Made by a program: the position numbers and the translations under genes. 20,153 nt of DNA from Methanobacteriota archaeon (GTDB lineage: Archaea; Halobacteriota; Methanosarcinia; Methanosarcinales; Methanosarcinaceae): the NCBI GenBank assembly GCA_030837265.1, contig JAUPKV010000322.1:1-20153 (forward strand), given 5' to 3'. The notes under the pieces are model-generated. The model saw nothing but the letters and a program-made list of their open reading frames with translations. It was not told the DNA's origin and made no database searches. Below are positions 6,282 through 13,951 of the stretch, piece after piece. Positions within the stretch are counted from its first letter, which is position 1. Each line of letters begins with the position of its first letter.

Positions 6282-8072
6282 CTATTTTTTTACACTTACA
6301 AAGTTGTCCAGGTTATAGATACCATAAAGCGGATCGGCGTACCAGCCTTCGAAGTTTCTGTTGAACGGAGTAAGCACATTATTCCAGTAGAGAGGAATTG
6401 CAGGCAGGTTCTCAGCATAGTAATCCTGCAATCTATAAGCATATTCTTGAAGTTTTCCGGGATCCTTTGTTGCAAGTATATTGTCACAGAGCTCAAGGAA
6501 TTCTGGATCGTCCACGGTATGCATCACTCCCTGTCCTGTCCTTCTGGAATCAAAATAACCGCTTCCCCAGTTTGCGTGCATAAGCATACCCCAGGGGGTA
6601 GAGCGAGTTACTGTAAGATCGTAATTGTAACTGTCTTTAAGAGTAAACCAGGTATCTGCATCGACATTTCTTAGTTCTGCTTCAAGACCTATATGCTCAA
6701 AATATTCTTTAAGAAGTTCACCTGTACGGGCGTACTCAGGCCGTATGAGGATTTCAAGCTTGATGTCTTTTCCCTCTTTTCCTTCCAGGATGCCATTCCC
6801 ATTGCCGTCTGAATATCCTGCTTTTTTCAGGGTTTCTCTGGCCTTTTCAGGGTTGTACTCAAGTCTTTCTGTTTCCTTGAAATATTCCATAGATGGAGGA
6901 ACAAAACCGCGATTCGGGACTTCCCCATATCCCAGGGTCTCAAGCTGTTCAATCTCGCTGTAATTTACAGCGTAAGCCAGAGCCTCCCTGAACTCCAGGT
7001 CGGAAAGAGGGGCTTTCTTCAAATTAGGAGCCAGGAAGATGAGCCCTATATCTGGCTTTTTCAAAAAGTCAAAATTCCCGGTTTTCTCAAGCTGCTCGAT
7101 GCCTGAGTAAGGGTATGAACCCGCATATTTATAGTAAGCATCAACTTCTCCATTTTTGAGGGCCAGGGAAGCAACATCCACATTTGAGTAAAAATGAACT
7201 TCGACTTTTTCAAATGCCGGAGACTTTTCTTTCCAGTAACGGTTCTTCTCGAAAACCAGTTTCCCGGCATTGAGGTCTACAAGCTTGAGATAGTAGGGTC
7301 CGCAGCCTACATAAGGACCATTATTTACGTATTCCATTGGTTTTTCGATTGTCTTCCATATATGGGCAGGAAGGATATTGTAAGTTGCAAATTCCAGATC
7401 TGCACGGGTGTAGGGCTTATTGAATTTGAGAGTAACGGAATTGTTGGCACCCGAAACCATAGAGCTTTCCAGGGTATCATTAATCCAGCTGGCCCAGGTT
7501 GTCTTTTTTCCGTAGTAGCGCATTGAGAATTCAACGTCTTCTGGAGTTACTTTTGTACCATCGCTCCAGTAGAGATCATCTTTCAGGTAAAATGTCCAGA
7601 GAGTGTTGTTTTCCGAAACATTATAACTTTTTACAAGTTGCCCCACTATACGCCCTTCTGAATCCATTTTCATGAGGGGAGGGTTTGAAATATGGGAAAA
7701 AATCCCAAGATTTGAGTCTCCAAGAAAGGATGCGGATTTTATTACGTTTGGAGTTGCAATCTTCAGAACCGACCCTTCGGAACCGATTTTCCGCATATCT
7801 TCGGCTGTTAATTTTGAACCTAACTCTTCCGAATTTGCTATAGATTCCGGCGAGTCTCTTTCTTCTCCAAGGAACAACCCTTTTATTGATGCAATAATCC
7901 GAACAAAAAGCCCTTTGTCTGAATCTGTAATATTTTTTCCAGATTCCTCCGGTCCTGCTGCTGCTATGTAAAGTGTGTTTGCAAAAAGGGCAAGAATAAG
8001 CACTGCAAGAGCCATATGCCCTTTTAATCTTGCTTTTGACTCTAATCCTGTGAAATATTTAATCTGTTTCAT
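6282..8072 (-). CDS. Extracellular solute-binding protein, peptide/nickel family (SBP_bac_5)
   Basis: A 596-residue binding protein, first gene of the importer operon. Residues 20-39 form a hydrophobic segment (MALAVLILALFANTLYIAAA), a signal peptide or uncleaved anchor; no lipobox cysteine follows, so it is not a classical lipoprotein. A linker of about 60 residues precedes the family 5 fold from about 102, with conserved LWTFYLKDDLYWSDGTKV and TPEDVEFSMRYYG at about 158-187 and a C-terminal ENLPAIPLYWNN. Near the C terminus the phrase STPWGMLMHANW resembles the region that carries a metal-contacting histidine in NikA. Nickel, or a nickel chelate, is therefore a reasonable guess in a nickel-demanding methanogen, but peptides are equally compatible. 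The start ATG has a weak AGGG-type ribosome binding site. Confidence 0.85.
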   Translation of the reverse strand: MKQIKYFTGLESKARLKGHMALAVLILALFANTLYIAAAGPEESGKNITDSDKGLFVRIIASIKGLFLGEERDSPESIANSEELGSKLTAEDMRKIGSEGSVLKIATPNVIKSASFLGDSNLGIFSHISNPPLMKMDSEGRIVGQLVKSYNVSENNTLWTFYLKDDLYWSDGTKVTPEDVEFSMRYYGKKTTWASWINDTLESSMVSGANNSVTLKFNKPYTRADLEFATYNILPAHIWKTIEKPMEYVNNGPYVGCGPYYLKLVDLNAGKLVFEKNRYWKEKSPAFEKVEVHFYSNVDVASLALKNGEVDAYYKYAGSYPYSGIEQLEKTGNFDFLKKPDIGLIFLAPNLKKAPLSDLEFREALAYAVNYSEIEQLETLGYGEVPNRGFVPPSMEYFKETERLEYNPEKARETLKKAGYSDGNGNGILEGKEGKDIKLEILIRPEYARTGELLKEYFEHIGLEAELRNVDADTWFTLKDSYNYDLTVTRSTPWGMLMHANWGSGYFDSRRTGQGVMHTVDDPEFLELCDNILATKDPGKLQEYAYRLQDYYAENLPAIPLYWNNVLTPFNRNFEGWYADPLYGIYNLDNFVSVKK

Positions 8073-8545
8073 CTTGCTGCTTCCCTATTTTTAAATTTTT
8101 ATTCTTCTGAATAAATGGCAGAAAGATTCTCACTCCCGAAAGAATATCTCAATTCTGAATTCAAATCTTTTAATCAGTTCAAATCATTCGTGATCAGTAT
8201 TTCTTTAGAAATTCCTTTTGATTTGACTTTTCAACAACAAATTCGGCTATAATATACTACTTAATCAAATGAAATAAATATAAAATCATACTCAAATCAT
8301 CTTTTATCTTATTGCAATTTTAATACTATTGAGCGAAAAAATAACTATAATTAATAATAAATTTTTATTTTTTATGTTATGAACATAACAATTTCGCAAT
8401 ATAAACCTTTTGATTTTTTTCAAGTTATCAGAAAACAGATAAGAAAAATAGGTTTTAGATGCAGTGTTTGCACGAATTTATGCAGGATTAAAAAGAATAA
8501 AATTGAATGATATCAAAAAACATGCTTTTTCGTTGTTCTACTATC
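8073..8545. promoter_or_regulatory. AT-rich upstream region of the ABC operon
   Basis: No open frame looks coding here. On the minus strand GTATATTATA at about 8257-8248 is a possible TATA box, which would give a leader of about 150 bases before the binding-protein gene. A near-perfect palindrome TGTTATG-AA-CATAACA lies at 8375-8390, about 300 bp upstream of the start codon. The placement is only suggestive and no transcription data are available. Confidence 0.3.
8375..8390. promoter_or_regulatory. Palindrome, possible operator
   Basis: Seven-base arms (TGTTATG and CATAACA) are exact reverse complements around a two-base AA centre. The size suits a dimeric helix-turn-helix or ribbon-helix-helix regulator. 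It does not match the widely spaced NikR site (GTATGA-N16-TCATAC) known from E. coli. In very AT-rich DNA such a palindrome may be chance. Confidence 0.2.
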
Positions 8546-8701
8546 TCAATTTATTTTTAAATTTCCTTTCAAATGTTTTTTCAAGATACATGTAAAATGA
8601 AGCCGGAAACCCTGTATTTGAGATGAGATCGAGTAGACTCTTTTTTTACGATTAAGTCTTGGAGGACAGCTCAAAAGAGCGCTCTTCAAGATCTCAACCA
8701 T
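8546..8701 (-). other. Doubtful 51-codon frame after the DUF3303-like gene
   Basis: An ATG at 8701-8699 opens a 51-codon frame ending in TGA at 8548-8546. The frame is also open further upstream, towards the end of the DUF3303-like gene, without a start codon; that part reads NKDIKDYLYGVRPPDAMVEI. No ribosome binding site stands at a usable distance. The N-terminal half looks more protein-like than the Lys-rich end. It may be the remnant of a gene that once followed on the same strand. Family not recognised. Confidence 0.15.
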
Positions 8702-8762
8702 TGCATCCGGAGGTCTTACTCCGTAAAGATAGTCTTTAATATCCTTATTTCTCTGGTTTTCT

Positions 8763-9065
8763 TCAAAAGCCCCTCATTTTACTTCGGTTTTCCACGCATT
8801 TTGAGGCGAACTCTTTAAACTCATCGGTCTCTATAACAGGGAAAACATCAACCTCGCATAAATCGGTAAAAGGGAAATTATAAACAGCATAGTCCCTAAC
8901 AGTCTCCACATAAAATAGAGTGATTACACGTCCCCCTCCTGCATCAAACCACTGGCCAACTATCCTCAGCCCTTTTGGAGAGCCCAGCTTCTCCATCTGC
9001 TCCCATCGATTAAATAATTCCATACTATCTTCAGGCTTGAATGTTGTTATATCCATCAACAGCAT
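8763..9065 (-). CDS. DUF3303-like small protein
   Basis: A 100-residue soluble protein beginning MLLMDITTFKPED with a conserved-looking core, GLRIVGQWFDAGGGRVITLF, at about 33-52. The pattern (a beta strand with Met/Thr, then xxxW at about 21, then GGGR) matches the DUF3303 family of small ferredoxin-fold-like proteins common in Methanosarcina and some bacteria. The biochemical role of the family is unknown to me. Either of two close ATGs could be the start; the first is kept because neither has a clear ribosome binding site. No transmembrane or signal segment is visible. Its nearest downstream neighbour on the same strand is the ABC operon, almost 700 bp away, so it is probably monocistronic. 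Confidence 0.65.
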   Translation of the reverse strand: MLLMDITTFKPEDSMELFNRWEQMEKLGSPKGLRIVGQWFDAGGGRVITLFYVETVRDYAVYNFPFTDLCEVDVFPVIETDEFKEFASKCVENRSKMRGF

Positions 9066-9245
9066 ATTTTCATTTCCATAATATATTTGGTATTTTATGC
9101 TGTTTTTACATGTGTAACTACATAATATACCTTCTTTATTGGACTTGTTTTCCCGCTCTAGTAAGTGTGAATTCTATTTATTTATCCTCAATTTGTAATA
9201 CTGAGAATTTCTATATTATTAAATGATTTTTTTCGGGGGGAGAGT

Positions 9246-9781
9246 ATGAAATTTAGATCCATTAATCCTTATACTGAAGAAGTAAACTGGACTTATGATT
9301 CATTTCCTATTGGAGAATGTAAGTACCAGATTGAAAAGTCCAGATCTGCTTTTTTATCCTGGAGTTCATTGTCGGATGCAAGAAAAAAAGGAGTCGAGCC
9401 TATAACTTATGTAGGGGAGCCCAAAAAAGGATTCTTCTTCAATCCGACAATTATCCCTGCAGTACGGATATGGATGTATGCAATGTTGAGGTCTTCGGAT
9501 CCATTGCACCTATAATTACAGCCAGGGACGAGAACGATGCAGTGGAAATTGCAAATTCCACAGAGTACGGGCTTGGAGCAAAGATCTGGTCCGAAAACCT
9601 GGAGAGAGCCGAAAGGCTGGCAAAAAAGATAAAATCAGAATTTGTAGTAATCAACGGAATGCACAGGTCCGACCCAAGACTGCCTTTCGGAGGGATAAAG
9701 AAATCAGGAATCGGAAGAGAGCTCTCCCATTACGGGCTTAAGGAATTTGTTAATATTAAGACTATCCTTGTCAATAAATAA
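9246..9781 (+). pseudogene. Aldehyde dehydrogenase, internal deletion plus frameshift
   Basis: The first about 45 codons (MKFRSINPYTEEVNWTYDS, then SRSAFLSWSSLSDARK) match the N terminus of NAD(P)-dependent aldehyde dehydrogenases of the succinate-semialdehyde type. The frame then jumps to the C-terminal region (KKGFFFNPTIIP), so roughly 300 residues including the catalytic Cys and most of the cofactor fold are missing. A frameshift in gtacggatatggat at about 9465-9475 moves the reading to another frame. That frame continues DMDVCNVEVFGS, then ANSTEYGLGAKIWS, LPFGGIKKSGIGRELSHYG and FVNIKTILVNK to TAA at 9781. A strong GGGGGGAGAG ribosome binding site precedes the ATG. It cannot make a working enzyme. 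Confidence 0.85.
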
Positions 9782-9815
9782 AGATAATGATCAATGACTA
9801 AGGGGGGGAAATGAG

Positions 9816-10211
9816 TTGTCAAAGTCATCCGAACAGGATTTAATGTCCAGATTAAACGAGTTAGAACAGAATATGAACAATTTGGATAATACTGCAAATG
9901 CCCTGGAAGACGAATTAGAGAGTTTGCAAGCTGTATCCAGAGAATTTAAACTGACAGATTTCGTTGATAAATTTGGCAAATATCTTGAAGAAATCGAACA
10001 AATTAAAGAAGATGTGAGCTGCGAATTAATCGATGAGCTAAAAAATGAACCGATGAGAGAACTTGTGGAGTCAAGAGTGAAAACCGTACCGAGTGATCTT
10101 GAGAATCTAAAGAACGAGTATAAGGCTGTTCGCGGTAAATTCTCAGAGCTAAGAGATGAAATACGTACGAGCAAAAGTAAGAGCAAAAGTAAAAGCAGTT
10201 ATCCGGATTAA
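9816..10211 (+). CDS. Coiled-coil protein of unknown function
   Basis: A 131-residue acidic, helix-rich protein with heptad-like patterns (LNELEQNMNNLDNTANALED at about 13-32; further repeats to about 115) and a basic Ser-Lys tail KSKSKSKS near the end. No membrane segment is present. The longest frame starts with TTG at 9816 behind a GGGGGGG stretch; an ATG at 9843 with AGGA close upstream is the alternative and removes nine residues. The gene follows the ALDH remnant by 34 bp on the same strand. A shorter paralogue lies at 11500-11688 (shared K-[LM]-T-x-[FI]-V-D-K-F-x-K). Function unknown; a structural or regulatory partner role is only a guess. Confidence 0.6.
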   Translation: MSKSSEQDLMSRLNELEQNMNNLDNTANALEDELESLQAVSREFKLTDFVDKFGKYLEEIEQIKEDVSCELIDELKNEPMRELVESRVKTVPSDLENLKNEYKAVRGKFSELRDEIRTSKSKSKSKSSYPD

Positions 10212-10349
10212 ATTCTAGGACTTTTTGCTGAGAAGTTATTGAGGACTAAAAAATTTAAACTACTTACAATACTTTTTCTTTCTGCTTTAAAATCGATTAA
10301 TAAATTCCCCACTCCTTTTAAATTGACCTATTTACTGTCTGATTCTTCC

Positions 10350-11072
10350 TCAATGCATATTGTAAAGCTTTACAACATCATTGAAATCAATTCTGCCGTT
10401 TTTATTATAATCAAAGTACACAACCAGACCGCTTTGAGTTATCCATGCCATGTAATTATAGTATACCACAACATCAGCAAAATCCAACCTTGCATTTCCA
10501 TTGATGTCCTCATAGAGCCCATCATTGTTCGGATCTACCGGTGATTTTGTACAACCGGGGAAGACAGGAAGTACAGGAGTTGAAACATTTATTGCTGATA
10601 ATTTTGAATCTGTACCTTTTATATTACTTACTGTCAGGTTTACAGTATAATTTCCTGCTGAGGAATAAGTATGCGTTGTGTTCTTCTCTGTTGAATTGCT
10701 TTCGTCGCCAAAACTCCAGTTCCATGATGTGGGAGTTCCTGTACTCTGATCCGTAAATTGAACCTTCAATGGAGCAAATCCTGAGCTTGGAAATGCAGAA
10801 AAATCAGCAACTGGTTTTGTTAAACCTGGTTCTTCTAAAGCAAACTTCTGAATGCGGTTATTGCCCGTATCTGCAACGTAAACATTGCCCCAAGAGTCGA
10901 CAGCCACGCCACCTGGACCATTAAATTGTCCACTGAGACTGTCATGAGAACCCCACTTTGTAACAAAAGTATAATTCTCGGCACGCGTAACAGAAGCGCT
11001 CATCAATCCAAGAAATAATAAAATCAAACAGAACCATACTTTATTTAAAATAATAGATCGTTGAAATTTCAT
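10350..11072 (-). CDS. Exported protein: one NHL blade, PKD domain, dockerin-like C terminus
   Basis: A 240-residue secreted protein. Residues 1-31 are a signal peptide ([16 protein letters not shown]). Residues 36-78 form a single NHL blade ending [23 protein letters not shown] domain spans about 86-164 (core [16 protein letters not shown], then [10 protein letters not shown]). The last about 65 residues hold two calcium-loop-like repeats, [20 protein letters not shown] and [18 protein letters not shown], typical of type I dockerins. One blade cannot close a propeller, and the neighbour at 11685-13388 has six, so this looks like a contracted copy: signal peptide, first bases and upstream region are closely similar. 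The start has a GGAGG ribosome binding site. The protein probably acts at the cell surface; a cohesin partner is not in the window. Confidence 0.75.
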   Translation of the reverse strand: MKFQRSIILNKVWFCLILLFLGLMSASVTRAENYTFVTKWGSHDSLSGQFNGPGGVAVDSWGNVYVADTGNNRIQKFALEEPGLTKPVADFSAFPSSGFAPLKVQFTDQSTGTPTSWNWSFGDESNSTEKNTTHTYSSAGNYTVNLTVSNIKGTDSKLSAINVSTPVLPVFPGCTKSPVDPNNDGLYEDINGNARLDFADVVVYYNYMAWITQSGLVVYFDYNKNGRIDFNDVVKLYNMH

Positions 11073-11300
11073 CTTTGAATCCTCCTACCTATTCGAATTA
11101 AAATCTAAGTTAATTGATAAACAGTGTAAGTTTTTTATATGATTGCATACGGGAAATGTAGAATATTAGAAAGGTTTACGGAAACCGCCTTTTTTAGCTA
11201 TTTCTCTAAATGTTAAGTTCAAAAATTCTTATAAGGACAGATGGGAAATGTAGAACTGATGAAAATAGCTTATATAACCTTTTTTAAGCTCTACTCGAAA
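11073..11300 (-). promoter_or_regulatory. Leader of the NHL-PKD-dockerin gene
   Basis: The bases next to the start codon (GGAGG ribosome binding site and following AT-rich stretch, to about 11130) align with the same region of the gene at 11685-13388. The sequence gggaaatgtagaa occurs twice, at 11151-11163 and 11243-11255, each followed by a run ending in cttttttta. A related aggaaatgcaaaattga lies at 13556-13572 before the next gene. A GGTTT-ccgt-AAACC hairpin is present around 11174-11188. A long 5' leader is likely. Confidence 0.35.
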
Positions 11301-11425
11301 TTTTCCCGTTTTGCTAATAACATTATTCGTTTTTGAAGTAGATAATTATGTGCAGAAGTAAATATGTAGGTATGTTCTTTCAGCATGTGCTGGGAAAGAC
11401 CAATTTTTCCTCAAGCATACCTTTC
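11301..11425 (-). promoter_or_regulatory. Shared upstream element, copy 1
   Basis: This stretch aligns with 13623-13746 and 15918-16040; the core is cgttttTgaagtaNataattatgtgcag followed by aagtaaatatgta and atgttcttt on the plus strand. It begins 229 bp upstream of the start codon of the gene at 10350-11072. The equal placement in three divergent genes suggests a retained promoter or regulator site, though simple co-duplication would also produce it. Confidence 0.55.
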
Positions 11426-11439
11426 TTCAAAAAGTTCCT

Positions 11440-11490
11440 TAAAATTGGAAGAATATTGAAGGTTCTGTTAATGAAAGACGAATTAAGAGT
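11440..11490 (+). pseudogene. Possible ALDH tail relic
   Basis: The bases aatattgaaggttctgtta and following atgaaagacgaatt resemble the ALDH tail at 13827-13861 (aatattaagaatttcctgg, then ttaatgaac). The position fits the module: it lies just after the shared element and just before a coiled-coil frame. The match is short and gapped, so the assignment is tentative. Confidence 0.25.
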
Positions 11491-11499
11491 CAGTAAGCT

Positions 11500-11688
11500 G
11501 TGTCCAAAAAATTAAAAATGACGGGCATTGTCGATAAATTCGACAAATCAGAAAAAATTGAAAAAAATGATAGAAATATGAACAGCGAATTATTTGAATA
11601 TATGAATAATAAAGAGGAGTTAAACACACTCCTTGTTTCGAGTATTACTCAGTTCTTTTTAGATTATTCACTATTTTTACTTATTTAG
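11500..11688 (+). pseudogene. Shortened paralogue of the coiled-coil protein
   Basis: A 62-codon frame starting with GTG. Residues 5-50 align to about 44-88 of the protein at 9816-10211: LKMTGIVDKFDKS against FKLTDFVDKFGKY, then charged helix, then SELFEYMNNKEELNTLL against CELIDELKNEPMRELVE. DNA similarity is also visible. The N-terminal coiled coil and the basic Ser-Lys tail are absent and the end becomes hydrophobic (FFLDYSLFLLI), as expected after a frameshift or truncation. No clear ribosome binding site is seen. It overlaps the 3' end of the convergent NHL gene by four bases. It is probably a relic; a short functional gene is less likely. Confidence 0.45.
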
Positions 11689-13388
11689 CTTTTTTTAAGC
11701 ACATAAATCACGGAATTTGCTGTATCAACCAAGGCCTGTCCCTGTGTTGGCGAAAGTTTTCCATGCTGGACGTAGGCCTCTATCTGATTGATAAAATCGT
11801 TAAGTTCATTAATTGCTTTATTCGTTTTTTTAGCATTCAGGTACTTAATCGCTGCGTTTAGATTTCCATTTAATTTGTCACCCTGATTCCTTTTCAGCTC
11901 GCCTGAAATGACCAAACTTTCTACAGTTGCAGTCATTTGCTTAATTTTCTGCACTGGAGTCCGGATATTAATTAGGACACTAGCGGATGCTTTGTTGTAG
12001 TTTGTAGTATCTTTAGGTTTGAAATTTACCTTTAAAGCATACGTACCTGCGCTTAGTACAGTTCCTGCAATTGGGGTGTATAAATATTTCCCGGGTACAG
12101 AAGCAACAGCATTTAATTGGGTGCTACTCAATGGTGTTCCTTGAACTATATCTTTGGGGGTATTCCAGGAAATTGTAGGAGTTGCTTTCTGGACATTAAT
12201 TGTAACATCCATATATGCAACATTATAATGTGCCGTATCTATGGGTTTAAAATCTGCATGCAATGTATGCGTACCAGCATTCAAAACAGTTCCTATATCT
12301 ATTTGAGTTCCGTTAGCAGTATAGGTAAAAGTTCCAGGAACCGAAGATTTTGCATTTAACTGAGTGTTACTCAATGGTGTTCCATAGGTTAAATCAACAG
12401 GGTTATTCCATGTAATTGTGGGAGTAGTTTTCTCTAAAGCAAACTTCCGAATGCAATTACCACCCATATCGACAACATAAACATTGTCCAAAGAATCGAC
12501 AGCAATATCATCAGCACCCATTTGTTGACCGTCGTCACTGCCAGATGGACCCCACGCCATAATAAAAGTACCACTACTGTCAAATTTCTTAATGAGTCCA
12601 GAATCGGCAACATAAATATTGCCCAAGGAATCAACAGCGACACCTCTTGCTAATCCAATTTCGTCTTTACCGACGCCTGGAGAACCCATTTGCATAACAA
12701 ACTCGCCGTTAATGTCATACTTCAGAACGTGACTTTGACAATCATCAAGAATATAAAAATTGTCCGACGAATCGACAGCAATATCGTATGGGCATGCAAA
12801 GTTCCCACCATTCAGGGTGAAAATATGTTCACCTATTCTGTTAAACTTCTGAATGCGAGAATTTCCAAAATAATCTGCAACATAAACATTATCTAAGGAA
12901 TCTACAGTGACACTAAGTGGATCAACAAATTGGCTGTCATTTTCGCCAAATTCACCCCATTTTGCAGCAAAATTATAAGTTAGTCCGCCGTCACTGCTGT
13001 TAAACTTCTGAACGCGATGATTATTCCAATCGGTAACATAAATATTGCCCAAAGAATCTGCAGCAATACCAGAAGGATTCCAAAAGAGCCCTTCGTCGCT
13101 GCCAAATTCACCCCATTTAGTAACATAATTATAAGTTAGTCCACCGTCATTGCTGTCAAACTTCTGAATGCGATTATTGTTTGTATCGGTAACGTAAACA
13201 TTACCCAAAGAATCGATAGTAATATCAGATGGATAATTAAATTGGCCGTTTTCGGTGCCAGATGTACCCCATATAGCAATAGGCGTATAATTCTCTGCAT
13301 GAGTAACAGAAGCGCTCATCAATCCGAAAAAGATTATAATTAAATAGAACCATATTTTATTTGAACTAATAAACTGTTTAAACCTCAT
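11685..13388 (-). CDS. Exported NHL six-blade propeller with two Ig-like domains and FIMAH-like C terminus
   Basis: A 567-residue secreted protein. Signal peptide at 1-31 ([15 protein letters not shown]). Six NHL blades at about 36-79, 88-132, 141-184, 187-226, 231-270 and 275-317, each with the D-S-[LS]-[GD]-N-x-Y-[VI]-x-D core; six blades make a closed propeller, usually a binding surface. Two bacterial Ig-like repeats follow at about 321-399 and 401-475 (TPTITWNNPVDLTYGTPLS and TPTISWNTPKDIVQGTPLS). The last about 85 residues are helical with alternating Leu/Ala and FINQIEAYVQHGKLSPTQG, matching the FIMAH-type module. No C-terminal membrane anchor is seen. Ribosome binding site AAGGAG precedes the ATG. 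Probably an extracellular binding or matrix protein; ligand unknown. Confidence 0.82.
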   Translation of the reverse strand: MRFKQFISSNKIWFYLIIIFFGLMSASVTHAENYTPIAIWGTSGTENGQFNYPSDITIDSLGNVYVTDTNNNRIQKFDSNDGGLTYNYVTKWGEFGSDEGLFWNPSGIAADSLGNIYVTDWNNHRVQKFNSSDGGLTYNFAAKWGEFGENDSQFVDPLSVTVDSLDNVYVADYFGNSRIQKFNRIGEHIFTLNGGNFACPYDIAVDSSDNFYILDDCQSHVLKYDINGEFVMQMGSPGVGKDEIGLARGVAVDSLGNIYVADSGLIKKFDSSGTFIMAWGPSGSDDGQQMGADDIAVDSLDNVYVVDMGGNCIRKFALEKTTPTITWNNPVDLTYGTPLSNTQLNAKSSVPGTFTYTANGTQIDIGTVLNAGTHTLHADFKPIDTAHYNVAYMDVTINVQKATPTISWNTPKDIVQGTPLSSTQLNAVASVPGKYLYTPIAGTVLSAGTYALKVNFKPKDTTNYNKASASVLINIRTPVQKIKQMTATVESLVISGELKRNQGDKLNGNLNAAIKYLNAKKTNKAINELNDFINQIEAYVQHGKLSPTQGQALVDTANSVIYVLKKS

Positions 13389-13622
13389 CTTTGAATTCTC
13401 CTTATTCTTTCGAATTCATTTCTAAACTTAACTGATAAACATGAACATTTTTCATAGGATGTTATTTTTAAATGTATGTTCAAAAGGGCTTACAGTAACC
13501 GTCCCGTTGTAAGTCTACACTTAATTTTCGGACTTAAATTTTCACACTGAAAAATAGGAAATGCAAAATTGACGAAAAAAAGCTTAAAGTGACAGTCTCT
13601 TTTTTAAAGCCACTATCGACAT
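13389..13622 (-). promoter_or_regulatory. Leader of the NHL-Ig-FIMAH gene
   Basis: The first about 55 bases upstream of the ATG align with the leader of the gene at 10350-11072 (AAGGAG site, TTCGAATT, TAAACTTAA, TGATAAACA on the plus strand). Further out, aggaaatgcaaaattga at 13556-13572 recalls the duplicated motif of that leader. No open frame is credible. Confidence 0.35.
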
Positions 13623-13746
13623 TTCCTCGTTTTTTCTACAACAGTATACGTTTTCGAAGTAATTAATTATATGCAGGAGTAAAAATGTAGATATGTTCTT
13701 TCAGTAAACAAGTAAAGACCTATTTTCTCCAAGAATTATCTTTAAG
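13623..13746 (-). promoter_or_regulatory. Shared upstream element, copy 2
   Basis: It starts 235 bp upstream of the start codon at 13388. The core cagtatacgttttcgaagta is nearly identical to copy 3 (ctgtatacgttttcgaagta at about 15935-15954). The right part, cctattttctcc followed by gaattatcttta, also matches copy 3 (acttattttctcc, then gaaatatcttta). The ALDH tail relic begins directly after it. Confidence 0.6.
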
Positions 13747-13749
13747 ATT

Positions 13750-13862
13750 CGACCATTGACTGCTTTTAGCGGGGTCGAGAAGTAGGGGATCAATGAGAAT
13801 TTCTCATTATGGGCTCAAGAATTCATGAATATTAAGAATTTCCTGGTTAATGAACAAATTAG
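13750..13862 (+). pseudogene. ALDH C-terminal tail relic
   Basis: Across three frames the translation recovers the end of the ALDH seen at 9246-9781: RPLTAFSGVEK-stop against the segment around RLPFGGIKK, then ISHYGLK against LSHYGLK, then EFMNIKNFLVN against EFVNIKTILVN. DNA identity is obvious in the last 60 bp (ctcattatgggctcaag versus tcccattacgggcttaag). One in-frame stop and at least two frameshifts are present, so it is dead. It does not reach further into the ALDH sequence because the shared upstream element begins immediately to its left. Confidence 0.7.
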
Positions 13863-13951
13863 TTAATCAATAAATAAAGAGACTGATTAATAATTACCCC
13901 CACTCCCGTTTAACACGAATTTTTTTATAGATTTGATTTTATTTCAGATGT

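Noticed and set aside
8375..8390. NikR operator
   Set aside because: The arms are adjacent and do not match the known widely spaced half-sites.
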